From positions 1-64,000 of the forward strand of contig JAHHGV010000002.1 in assembly GCA_019359695.1 (NCBI GenBank): a stretch of 64,000 bases of DNA, in the 5' to 3' direction. Below are positions 17,143-25,754 of the stretch, piece after piece (within the stretch, counting starts at the first letter, position 1; each line of letters opens with the position of its first letter). The translations under genes were made by a program, and so were the position numbers. The notes under the pieces were generated by a model. The model had not been told where the DNA came from. It saw only the letters and a list, made by a program, of their open reading frames with translations, and ran no database searches. Source of the stretch: Brasilonema angustatum HA4187-MV1. GTDB taxonomy: Bacteria > Cyanobacteriota > Cyanobacteriia > Cyanobacteriales > Nostocaceae.

Positions 17143-17182
17143 GAAAATTGCTTTGACCAACTAACAACTAACAACTCACACA

Positions 17183-19336
17183 TTACAACTTAGGCAGAAT
17201 CTCCGGCAACAATTGACCAGGAACTTTAGACAAAGCTAAATTTTGCCCCTGTATGCCTAATTCACTGTGGAAAGCACGAATCGTCTTGACCACATAACCA
17301 AAAGTTGTTTGATAAGCTTCAGGTTGTTTACTCATACCATTCAAAGCTTGCAAGTGATTATCTAATGCTGCTTCTAAATGTTTAGAACGAGTTGCTTTAT
17401 CCCCATCAAAATACTGGTCTGTTGCTAATTGAAAATGAGCGAGTCCGAGATTATTGTGAGTGGCCAATACATCAAAATTCAAAGGCATACCGCTCAGTGA
17501 ATGAGCAAGGGCAAGCGCTTCTTCATATGAACTAATGCACTGTTCTAACAACTTTTGCCGCTCATCTTTGGAAGTTTGTGATTGATTTGCTAGGTGCCAA
17601 TAGGCAGTTCCAAGGTTATTTTGGGTGGCGGCGCAAGCGGGAGGAACATTAGTAGGAGTTCGATATTTCAGTGCTTCGCGGTAAGCATCAATAGCTAAGT
17701 GCAGATTTTCCGCTGGCTGTTCGTACTGTGCAATATTCCAGTATGCCGTGCCTATATTGTTTTGAATCATCCCATATTTAAGCGGTTCTTCCTCGGGATT
17801 GTAGTAAGCAAGCGCGAGTTTGTAAGCTGCAATGGCTTTCTTGAGATGCTCAACTGGTTGATTGTATTGTGCTAGATGCCAGTAAGCTGTCCCTAAATTG
17901 TTTTGGCAAGCAGCATACTTTAATGGTTCTATTTGAGCCGTACGCAGGGAGAGTGCTTCGCTGTAAGCTAAAACTGCTTGTTGCCAGTTTTCAGCAGGGT
18001 TAGTAAAACGAGCCAAATCACCATAAGCTGTCCCTAAATTATTTTGTACACGACCGTATGTTTCAGGGTGGCTTTCTGGTGAAATCAGCTTCAACGCCAA
18101 ATGATAAAATTCAATTCCTTGCTCTATGTAAGCTTGTCCCTCCTCAGAATTGGGTGGCGTGCGGTAAAGCATCCAGTAGAGTGTACCCAAATCATTTAAG
18201 GTATCAGGAACTTGGGGTGAATCGTCATCATGAGTGATTGATTCTTGATAGGTAAGAATTGCCACCATCAAGTTTTCTAAGGTAGGCTGTCCTTGTTCAA
18301 TACGAAGGCGATATAAGTTTCCTAGGCGATGATAAGCTGCTCCTAGCTTGACGTTTGAGGCTTGTTGGGCGTGTAATTCTTCTATCTCCTCCAGAATTTG
18401 CTTCACTTGTAAGCTGTGCTCATCGTCTTGAGCAATTGTCGTGTTCATCGTCGCTAGTACTAGCTCTGCTAACTCTTTGCTAATATGAGATGTCTGCTGA
18501 GGCAATGAGCTATCGTTGGTACTGACTTTATCAGTGGATTCCTCTTGAAGAGGTTTGTTTGTTAATTTTTCCGATTTTGACGGAGGAACCTCTTGCGGTT
18601 TTTGTCCACTATTCACTAATGTTTGTGTTGGAAAATCGAAATCATCTTGAATGACTGATTCTTCTAAAATAGGTTGCTCAACATTGCCTAACTCCAAACT
18701 TCTAGAACCAGAAAAACGTTCTGGTGAGGTTTTGTTTTGAGTTGTCGGTGTGGGTTCTCCAGCGAACACGAAAACACCAGTACGGTAACGCCAAAACTGT
18801 GGTGCTGATTGCTGGATAGCATATAACCAAGGACGCGGCACCCACAACAGTAAACTGGATTCAAAGCTAGACAGTTGTTGTTCAGTCAAACGCAGATAGT
18901 GCAAAAATAGCCGCTGTACTGCTACTGGTTGCCTAGTGAGATGTTCTACACCTACAATCTGAAACGCTGGTACTGGTAATGATCGCGCTGCATTGTCTTT
19001 TGATGCTCCAACAATAGGTGGTGGATAATTAGATAACCACTGATTTATCTGAGCTATAAGATTAGGATCGCTTAAATTCAGCCGTAAGGTGACTAATCGG
19101 GGATAGGCTGGTGTGCTAGCTTCCTGTGTATTTGATGGCTGATACAGCACTTGCCCAACAGGATAAGCCAAAGTTGAATGCAAACGCGCTGCCACCTGAT
19201 TTCTCAGGTTCAAATCGTCACAAACCGCCAAAAAGATTTGTCGTCTTAAACCGAGACTAAGAGCAAGTTTTAGGCGATGATACACTTGCCGATTCCACGC
19301 AAAATTATCTGAGTGTGTACTTTCATTTACGCTCAT
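17183..19336 (-). CDS. TPR protein with degenerate STAND-like N-terminal domain
   Basis: About 717 aa. Residues about 1-220 resemble a STAND ATPase without a P-loop: the position of the phosphate loop reads FLAVCDDLNLRNQVAARL, and the later SSLLLWVPRPWLYAIQQSAP then QFWRYRTGVFVFAGEP is the conserved strand seen after Walker B in TPR-STAND proteins. A low-complexity acidic linker (about 220-310) leads to at least six TPR-type repeats containing NNLGTAYW and AIAAYKLAL. Probably a nucleotide-independent scaffold. The start at 19336 (MSVNEST) is preferred; 19384 is possible. It is not in an obvious operon. Confidence 0.7.
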   Translation of the reverse strand: MSVNESTHSDNFAWNRQVYHRLKLALSLGLRRQIFLAVCDDLNLRNQVAARLHSTLAYPVGQVLYQPSNTQEASTPAYPRLVTLRLNLSDPNLIAQINQWLSNYPPPIVGASKDNAARSLPVPAFQIVGVEHLTRQPVAVQRLFLHYLRLTEQQLSSFESSLLLWVPRPWLYAIQQSAPQFWRYRTGVFVFAGEPTPTTQNKTSPERFSGSRSLELGNVEQPILEESVIQDDFDFPTQTLVNSGQKPQEVPPSKSEKLTNKPLQEESTDKVSTNDSSLPQQTSHISKELAELVLATMNTTIAQDDEHSLQVKQILEEIEELHAQQASNVKLGAAYHRLGNLYRLRIEQGQPTLENLMVAILTYQESITHDDDSPQVPDTLNDLGTLYWMLYRTPPNSEEGQAYIEQGIEFYHLALKLISPESHPETYGRVQNNLGTAYGDLARFTNPAENWQQAVLAYSEALSLRTAQIEPLKYAACQNNLGTAYWHLAQYNQPVEHLKKAIAAYKLALAYYNPEEEPLKYGMIQNNIGTAYWNIAQYEQPAENLHLAIDAYREALKYRTPTNVPPACAATQNNLGTAYWHLANQSQTSKDERQKLLEQCISSYEEALALAHSLSGMPLNFDVLATHNNLGLAHFQLATDQYFDGDKATRSKHLEAALDNHLQALNGMSKQPEAYQTTFGYVVKTIRAFHSELGIQGQNLALSKVPGQLLPEILPKL

Positions 19337-19628
19337 GGCGGCTAGAGAGCCAAAACGCAGTGGATATACCCTCTTGGGGTGCATGCAAACAGCCAGTAAA
19401 TCTAACCATGACTAGAATTTTCAGGTCATTGTTGCTTTGCTCAGGATAAATCTATTCATGGAAAGATCAAAGAAGCTAAGTATACAATTACACTTTAAAC
19501 CTAAAAAATATTTGAAATAACTTATTATAAATATTTATTATATATAACAATAACCCAGGCTCCGATAAAACCCTGAGCCTGAGAAAGCTTAAAACATGAA
19601 ATTACTAAGTTTCTAATATAACTCTTTA

Positions 19629-19808
19629 TCAACCAAGGCTGGAAACAGAGAAAGCGACAAAAATCAAGCCACTAACTAAAATTATAGCAGTAATTCCCAG
19701 GATAACGTAGTTTCGCTTTTGACCATCCGTAGGAATTTCTGCTTTATAAATTTTGGGTTCACGGGCAAAGTTATTCAGACGACCACCCTCTTCTGTTGTG
19801 TAAGGCAT
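19629..19808 (-). CDS. psb34: Psb34 (Ssl1498-family) photosystem II assembly protein
   Basis: A 59-aa protein, short enough to be easily missed. It begins MPYTTEEGGRLNNFAREP, the hallmark of the Ssl1498/Psb34 family, has a polar middle (PTDGQKRNY), and ends with a single transmembrane helix (VILGITAIILVSGLIFVAF). Psb34 binds photosystem II assembly intermediates near CP47, where high-light-inducible proteins also bind. It stands alone on the minus strand upstream of the TPR gene. The N-terminal signature makes the family assignment strong. Confidence 0.93.
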   Translation of the reverse strand: MPYTTEEGGRLNNFAREPKIYKAEIPTDGQKRNYVILGITAIILVSGLIFVAFSVSSLG

Positions 19809-19912
19809 GAGTATAATTCCTTATTATGTTCATTCATTTAATTTAACATAAACGTTACATTCGCTCTTAAACATATGATACAAATCGTTATTTTAGTCAT
19901 TAGTCAGAAGTA

Positions 19913-19954
19913 GGGAACAGGGAACAGGGAACAGAGAACAGCGAACAGGGAACA
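19913..19954. repeat. GGGAACA heptamer array, 6 copies
   Basis: Six 7-mers, two of them degenerate (GAGAACA, GCGAACA), in the intergenic region downstream of thiO/thiG. A CCCCTACA 8-mer tract follows at about 20037-20073. Confidence 0.9.
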
Positions 19955-20099
19955 GAACCATCAAAAATCTCACTTTTGCGCATTGGTCTATTAGTTACAA
20001 AACACTACTGTTATGAATGAAAGAAACACCTTTTTCCCCCTACACCCCTACACCCCTACACCCCTACACCCCTGTCTTTCTTAAGAGTTTGATTCAGGA

Positions 20100-22091
20100 C
20101 TAACTAGTAATCGTCCCAGTCAAGGGTGAACTGGCAATAGCATAACTTTTGAGAGGCATTCTGCCAGCAAGATAAGCCAAACGACCTGCAACTGTTGCCA
20201 AATTCATGGCATGAGCCATTGCAGGTGAGTTTTGTGCCAGGGCGATCGCACTATTAATCAACAAAGCATCTGCGCCCATTTCCATTGCTTGCGCCGCCTC
20301 TGAGGGTGCTCCAATGCCCGCATCTACCACCACTGGCACCTTAGCATTTTCAATGATGATTTGAATATTTGCAGTCGTTTTCAATCCTTGTCCAGAACCA
20401 ATAGGTGAGGCTAAAGGCATCACCGTTGCACAGCCAGCGTCTTCCAAATGCTTCGCCAGCATAGGATCTGCATTGATATAAGGCAACACAGCAAAACCTT
20501 CTTTAACCAACTGTTCTGCTGCTTGTAAAGTACCAATCGGGTCTGGTAGCAAATACTTGGGGTCAGGAATCACTTCTAATTTTACGAAGTTATTATCTTC
20601 CTGTCCTAAAAGTTTTGCCATTTCCCGTCCCAAACGCGCGACACGAATTGCCTCTTCTGCTGTTTGACAACCGGCGGTATTAGGCAACATCCAAATTTTT
20701 GTCCAATCTAATGCTTCGGCTAAACCTTCATGTCCAGGGGCATTGGTTTGTACTCGCCTTACCGCAACAGTGACAATTTGACAACCACTTGCAGTCACAC
20801 TTTGCTGCATATCCTCGATGCTGCGATACTTGCCAGTTCCCGTCATCAAGCGAGATTGGAAAGTTTTTCCGGCTATTTGGAGTGGTGAATCTTCTATAGT
20901 ACTGAGTTCTAAATTCTGAGTTCTCAGTTCTAAGTTGTGAGTTCTGACTGTGGGGTAAGTAAGCATTGGGGTAGTAGATGACTTAGTGTGGAAGCGTGAG
21001 TAGTGGAAATCAGAGAGTAAAGGGTCTATTTTTTGTTCGAGAATCAAATCAGCGAGCAATCTTGCTGTTATGGGTGCTAAAAGAATACCATTGCGATAAT
21101 GACCTGTGGCAATGGTTAAGTTTTCACAGGGACTGGTGCCAAGAATAGGTAATTCATCTGGAGTTCCAGGACGAAATCCCCACCAGAACTCCTGAATGGG
21201 ATAATTTTGTATTTGGGGAAATAGACGAATAGCTCTTTGTAGTAAGGTTTGAATTCCTGCTGGCGTGTTGTGGGGAGTCAGACCAACATCTTCAATTGTC
21301 GCACCAATAATAATTCGTCCGTCGCGCCTCGGTACGATGTAAATTTCCTCTCCATACAAAACCCGTGTCAAGGGCAAATCTGGCACAAATTCTGGTACTT
21401 TCACACTCAAGATTTGACCTTTGACAGGACGCACGGGCAAAGGAAACAATGAATTTGACCAAGCACCTGCTGCCAAAACGTAATGTTGTGCATGAAGGAC
21501 TCCAGCACTCGTTTGTACGCCAACAACTTGTCGTTGCTGCTGTTGAATTCCTTCAACGACAATACCTTCTTTGAGTTCAACACCAAGAGATTTAGCAGCT
21601 GCTAGCAGGGCTTGCGCTAATGCCCTATTATCTACTTGTGCGTCTTCAGGATACCACCAACCTCCAATGACTTCTTCTGCCAATCCTGGCTGATATTGAT
21701 AAATAACTTCTTTTTCTAACCAGTAAGCAGGGGAAGAGGAGGGAGGTGTAGATTTTAGTTCTACCTTGCTCCCCACCTCAACAGCTCCACTGCTCTGCTG
21801 ATAAACTGGAGCCAGGATACCGCAGGACCAATAACCAGTATTGATACTAGTAAACTCTTCGAGCTTACGCGTCCAGTCAGAGTATAAATACAGAGAGCGC
21901 GTGCATAACTCTTGCATTGGCTCGTTTGAGATTCTTTCAGCACCAGGTGCTAACATCCCAGCAGCAGCATGAGTAGCAGCAGTATGAATATCGCGGCTGA
22001 CCACTGTTACTTTGGCACCGCGTAACTTTAATTCAATGGCGATCGCCATACTGATGACGCCGCCACCAATAATTAAAACGTCACTAGTCAT
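20100..22091 (-). CDS. thiO/thiG: Fused glycine oxidase (ThiO) / thiazole synthase (ThiG)
   Basis: 663 aa. The N-terminal half is a FAD-dependent glycine oxidase ([17 protein letters not shown] nucleotide site, [22 protein letters not shown]), which makes dehydroglycine. The C-terminal half is ThiG, which condenses dehydroglycine with DXP and ThiS-thiocarboxylate to the thiazole phosphate; the Schiff-base Lys is in [11 protein letters not shown] and the phosphate site in [14 protein letters not shown] and LINSAIA. This fusion is known in cyanobacteria. The linker ([14 protein letters not shown]) is encoded by six heptamers. No thiS was found in this window. Confidence 0.95.
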   Translation of the reverse strand: MTSDVLIIGGGVISMAIAIELKLRGAKVTVVSRDIHTAATHAAAGMLAPGAERISNEPMQELCTRSLYLYSDWTRKLEEFTSINTGYWSCGILAPVYQQSSGAVEVGSKVELKSTPPSSSPAYWLEKEVIYQYQPGLAEEVIGGWWYPEDAQVDNRALAQALLAAAKSLGVELKEGIVVEGIQQQQRQVVGVQTSAGVLHAQHYVLAAGAWSNSLFPLPVRPVKGQILSVKVPEFVPDLPLTRVLYGEEIYIVPRRDGRIIIGATIEDVGLTPHNTPAGIQTLLQRAIRLFPQIQNYPIQEFWWGFRPGTPDELPILGTSPCENLTIATGHYRNGILLAPITARLLADLILEQKIDPLLSDFHYSRFHTKSSTTPMLTYPTVRTHNLELRTQNLELSTIEDSPLQIAGKTFQSRLMTGTGKYRSIEDMQQSVTASGCQIVTVAVRRVQTNAPGHEGLAEALDWTKIWMLPNTAGCQTAEEAIRVARLGREMAKLLGQEDNNFVKLEVIPDPKYLLPDPIGTLQAAEQLVKEGFAVLPYINADPMLAKHLEDAGCATVMPLASPIGSGQGLKTTANIQIIIENAKVPVVVDAGIGAPSEAAQAMEMGADALLINSAIALAQNSPAMAHAMNLATVAGRLAYLAGRMPLKSYAIASSPLTGTITS
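20904..20945. repeat. Six-copy degenerate heptamer array forming the ThiO-ThiG linker
   Basis: Top-strand heptamers GAGTTCT, AAATTCT, GAGTTCT, CAGTTCT, AAGTTGT, GAGTTCT follow one another exactly. They encode two seven-residue repeats, RTHNLEL and RTQNLEL, at the domain junction. Confidence 0.85.
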
Positions 22092-22126
22092 TAGTCATTA
22101 GTCATTAGTCATTAGTGATTAGTCAA
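22085..22126. repeat. ATTAGTC heptamer array upstream of thiO/thiG
   Basis: About five or six copies of ATTAGTC or near variants directly upstream of the thiO/thiG start codon, followed by looser repeats of ATAACTC-like sequence to about 22220. Non-coding. I see no TPP riboswitch here. Confidence 0.85.
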
Positions 22127-22239
22127 GAGTCAATAGTCAATTGTCAATGGACTTTGAACTAATAACTCGTGACTTATAACTCATAACGCATAACTCATAA
22201 CTTGTAACTCATAAGTTGCAACTTCTAACTTATGAGCTA

Positions 22240-22638
22240 CTACCATAAGGCACGAATTGGTTCGTTGCTCTGATTCTGATTTGTGTCTTTAGGTGATTGA
22301 TTGTTACCTGATGTGTTACCTGATGATTGACCACCTGTTGGCTGGTTGTTGGCACCGTCTGTGTCATCATCTTGTTTTTGGTTATTATTCGTATCGCTGT
22401 TCTGATTTGTCTGAGCAGCAATGTTATTTTTCCTCTCTGCGGGGGCATTCCCAGCCGCAGTGCTATTAACATTAATATTAGCTGGGAGAACTTTTGATTC
22501 TTTCCCTGTCTGTGTAGTTGTGGGTGCAGGTGCTTGTGCACTGTTTTGTCCACCCATTGGAAAACTAATGCCTAGCAATGTCCCAAGCAAAATTGCTAAG
22601 CCTCCAGCCATAAGAATAAGTGGTGTCCATCTACCCAT
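22240..22638 (-). CDS. Single-span membrane protein with low-complexity Asn/Gln/Thr-rich tail
   Basis: 132 aa. One N-terminal transmembrane segment (LILMAGGLAILLGTLLGISF) is followed by a disordered region rich in Asn, Gln, Thr, Ser and Asp. GGAG lies about 11 nt before ATG. Topology suggests an anchored, probably periplasmic or cytoplasmic flexible tail. Family not recognised. Confidence 0.65.
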   Translation of the reverse strand: MGRWTPLILMAGGLAILLGTLLGISFPMGGQNSAQAPAPTTTQTGKESKVLPANINVNSTAAGNAPAERKNNIAAQTNQNSDTNNNQKQDDDTDGANNQPTGGQSSGNTSGNNQSPKDTNQNQSNEPIRALW

Positions 22639-22758
22639 ATCGTTAATTTCTCCGTCTTAAGCTTGTGATGTCCAAAGTCTTTTAGAACCTGGGGTTCCGC
22701 CGAAAATTAATCAAATCTTGTCAGTTTCACATTGCCCAAAACCTTGGTTTGACATGGC

Positions 22759-23058
22759 TTACGCACCCAAGATAACCGAAGAATGGGGAGGTAGTGACCG
22801 CCGCGTTTTTTGCGCTTGAGCTATTGACACTTTACCTTCTAGAAGAACTGCACAAGGATCGCAGCTACCAAGGTTCCAATAGTCTACTACCTTAGCATCG
22901 TTATTGTAGAGGTCAACACCTTTTTGCAGCAATATTTGCGGCAGATTGGCTCCGCGTTCGCCCGTATAGTGCCAAGGCGTTTCTGAATGAAACTCTTCTG
23001 GTTGTCTGACAAGGGCGAGTAGCTCAGCTGTCTTACCTTGAATTTGTGCCTTGGGCAT
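22759..23058 (-). CDS. Conserved-looking small soluble protein with CxxC, unrecognised
   Basis: 99 aa, soluble, with one CDPC motif in NLGSCDPCAVLL and an aromatic/acidic N-terminal half (PEEFHSETPWHYTGERG). The single CxxC could be redox-active or bind metal, but no family is recognised. The start ATG has no strong SD. Confidence 0.6.
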   Translation of the reverse strand: MPKAQIQGKTAELLALVRQPEEFHSETPWHYTGERGANLPQILLQKGVDLYNNDAKVVDYWNLGSCDPCAVLLEGKVSIAQAQKTRRSLPPHSSVILGA

Positions 23059-23545
23059 TTGTGATCACTAAATTAGCTTTTTGTTGTATTGTAACAATTC
23101 ATTTCGATGCCAAAAAATACAGAAACAATATATAATCGATAACCCAAGACTCGAAAAAACTCAAGTCGCTTGTCCATATTTCTGTTGGCACTATACAATT
23201 GGCGGTAGGGAGCAGGGGCGCTACACTCAACACCCCACTTTACAATGATGGGGAATCCTGCCAAAACCTGAAAAAAACGATGCTTGACTTACCAGTTCTT
23301 CGTTTCAACCAATGAGTCCGGAAGTATTTTCTCTTAATTTTTCTTATTGGACTCAGAACTCTGATTTCGCCTTAGGAAAGGTATTTGTACTCTTGTTAAA
23401 TCCTCCAAACTGTTTTATTAGGATATTCTAAAGTCTGTGTTCTGAATTATCCTCAATAAAGAAGTGCTCTGCGTAACTTTGATTGTCCTATCCTTAAGTA
23501 TACTTACACATTACCTTGAAAGTTCTCTCCAAGAGTTCGTATCTT
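23059..23545. other. Intergenic region upstream of cimA
   Basis: About 490 bp without a gene I can support. TGAGTCC (about 23305) and GGACTCA (about 23348) could pair across about 35 nt, so a structured leader for cimA is possible, but I recognise no riboswitch family. Confidence 0.4.
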
Positions 23546-25168
23546 ATGACCGCAAATTCCTCACACCAACTTTGGATCTATGACACAACGCTACGGGATG
23601 GCACTCAACGTGAAGGGTTATCGGTGTCCATAGAAGATAAGTTACGCATTGCCCGGAGGTTAGATCAACTGGGAATTCCTTTTATAGAAGGAGGTTGGCC
23701 TGGGGCAAATCCCAAAGATGTACAATTTTTCTGGCATCTCCAAGAAGAGCCGCTTCAACAAGCAGAGATTGTTGCCTTTTGCTACACTCGACGTCCTCAG
23801 AAAACAGCAGCAGATGATCCAATGTTGCAAGCAATTCTTGCTGCTGGGACTCGGTGGGTGACAATTGTTGGTAAGTCTTGGGATTTACACGTCACAGAAG
23901 GACTCAGAACAACCCTCACAGAAAATTTGGCGATGATACAGGATACGATTGAGTATCTTCGCTCTCAAGGGCGTCGCGTTATATACGATGCTGAACACTG
24001 GTTTGATGGCTATAAGCACAATCCCGATTACGCTTTACAGACCTTACAGACGGCAATTTCTGCTGGTGCTGAATGGATAGCTCTTTGTGATACGAATGGT
24101 GGCACTTTACCCCATGAAATGACTCAAATTGTCACAGATGTGGTAAAGTCAGTCCCTGGTGATACTCAGCTAGGAATTCATACTCACAACGATTCTGATA
24201 CCGCAGTTGCCAACGCCTTGGCTGCTGTCATGGCAGGGGTGAAGATGGTACAAGGTACCATAAACGGGTATGGTGAACGCTGTGGTAATGCCAATCTCTG
24301 TTCGTTAATTCCCAATTTACAACTGAAGCTGGGTTACACGTGTATTGAAGATAGTCGATTATCGGAACTGACAGAAACGAGTCGCTTCGTGAGTGAAGTT
24401 GTTAATCTTGCTCCTGACGAACATGCTGCCTTTGTAGGACGTTCAGCTTTTGCTCACAAAGGTGGTCTTCATGTATCGGCTGTGGAACGCAATCCTCTGA
24501 CTTACGAACACATTCAACCAGAACAAGTCGGAAATCATCGCCGCATTGTCATTTCTGAACAGTCTGGAATTAGTAACGTTTTGGCAAAAGCTCGCACTTT
24601 TGGTATTGAACTGGATAAGAACAATCCAACAACAGGGCAAATTCTCCAACGCCTCAAAGCTTTAGAGAGCGAAGGATATCAATTTGAAGCAGCAGACGCA
24701 AGTTTTGAGTTGTTGATGCGCGAAGCGTTAGGGAGTCGCCAGTCTTTCTTTGAAATCAAAGGTTTTCAAGTTCATTGTGATTTGGTTGAGGGGAAACAAA
24801 CGACTAACGCTCTTGCCACTATAAAAGTCGCTGTCAAAAATAAGGATATTCTAGAAGCTGCGGATGGAAACGGACCGGTTGCAGCTTTGGATGCAGCTTT
24901 ACGCAAGGCTTTGAGGAATTTCTATCCCCAGATAGCTGACTTTGAGTTAACAGATTATAAAGTACGGATTCTGAATGGACACACGGGGACTGCAGCGAAA
25001 ACCCGCGTTTTGGTAGAGTCGCGTAATAGTCATCAACGCTGGACAACAGTGGGTGTTTCCACAAATATTTTGGAAGCTTCTTATCAAGCTGTCGTAGAAG
25101 GTTTAGAATACGGTCTTCTGTTACACTCTCAAACTGAGGCAGCTTTGAGTACTTCGAGTGGAAACTGA
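23546..25168 (+). CDS. cimA: (R)-citramalate synthase
   Basis: 540 aa from ATG 23546 (a TTG ten codons upstream is in frame but less likely). It belongs to the HMGL-like/isopropylmalate-synthase family: IYDTTLRDGTQREGLSVS, IEGGWPGANPKD, GIHTHNDSDTAVANAL (metal-binding HxH) and NGYGERCGNANL, followed by the LeuA-type C-terminal regulatory domain. The FIEGGWPGANPKD variant and overall length point to the citramalate-synthase subgroup, which condenses pyruvate and acetyl-CoA in the threonine-independent isoleucine pathway. Distinction from LeuA is by motif memory only. Confidence 0.9.
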   Translation: MTANSSHQLWIYDTTLRDGTQREGLSVSIEDKLRIARRLDQLGIPFIEGGWPGANPKDVQFFWHLQEEPLQQAEIVAFCYTRRPQKTAADDPMLQAILAAGTRWVTIVGKSWDLHVTEGLRTTLTENLAMIQDTIEYLRSQGRRVIYDAEHWFDGYKHNPDYALQTLQTAISAGAEWIALCDTNGGTLPHEMTQIVTDVVKSVPGDTQLGIHTHNDSDTAVANALAAVMAGVKMVQGTINGYGERCGNANLCSLIPNLQLKLGYTCIEDSRLSELTETSRFVSEVVNLAPDEHAAFVGRSAFAHKGGLHVSAVERNPLTYEHIQPEQVGNHRRIVISEQSGISNVLAKARTFGIELDKNNPTTGQILQRLKALESEGYQFEAADASFELLMREALGSRQSFFEIKGFQVHCDLVEGKQTTNALATIKVAVKNKDILEAADGNGPVAALDAALRKALRNFYPQIADFELTDYKVRILNGHTGTAAKTRVLVESRNSHQRWTTVGVSTNILEASYQAVVEGLEYGLLLHSQTEAALSTSSGN

Positions 25169-25360
25169 ACCATCATTGATGATCAGTTCTGAGTTTATTG
25201 TCAAGATTGCCAATCCCAGACAATTTATTAAAGCTCCCACACCACGAAGGTGATTGGCAATTTGGCTTTGCGAGTTGACTGTATGATTAGTTGTTAGTTG
25301 TTTGATCACAACTCACTTCTCGCGCGCAAAGAGTGCGACTGACTAACCACCAAACCTCTG

Positions 25361-25594
25361 TTACGAGAAATTTTCCCAAGCTTGAGCAACGACTTGGCTA
25401 AGCCAGCGTCTTTGTTGTAAATCTAGCAGGCTGTCGTCGGCTAGCACTTGGGCAGTTAAATCTTCTAAGGATTGACCTTGAGCACGAACAATTTTGATGA
25501 CACCAGCGATCGCAGCAGCAACCATTTCTTCATCAATCGGTTTTTGTCTCAAGGCAACAATTTCTTGTGGGCTGTCTGGAATGGGATAATTCAT
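25361..25594 (-). CDS. Small conserved cyanobacterial protein, unknown function
   Basis: 77 aa, acidic and helical, beginning MNYPIPDSPQEIVALRQKP and ending WLSQVVAQAWENFS. No transmembrane segment, Cys or known motif. The composition and compact length look like a real conserved small protein rather than a chance frame. It is convergent with cimA. Confidence 0.6.
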   Translation of the reverse strand: MNYPIPDSPQEIVALRQKPIDEEMVAAAIAGVIKIVRAQGQSLEDLTAQVLADDSLLDLQQRRWLSQVVAQAWENFS

Positions 25595-25754
25595 GGCGTG
25601 TGTTTACAAAAACAAAGAATGAACAAGAAATCTGAAAAAGTCTTAATATTTCTTTACTAAACAGGAATGAGACAGATAGGGCGGATATTACTATACTCTA
25701 TTCCTTTATGAAATCTGTCTCAATACATAGATTTATCGGAGATTTGACAAAAAA

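Noticed and set aside
22092-22239. Possible TPP riboswitch upstream of thiO/thiG
   Set aside because: Region is heptamer and short-repeat DNA; no CTGAGA or thi-box-like elements seen.
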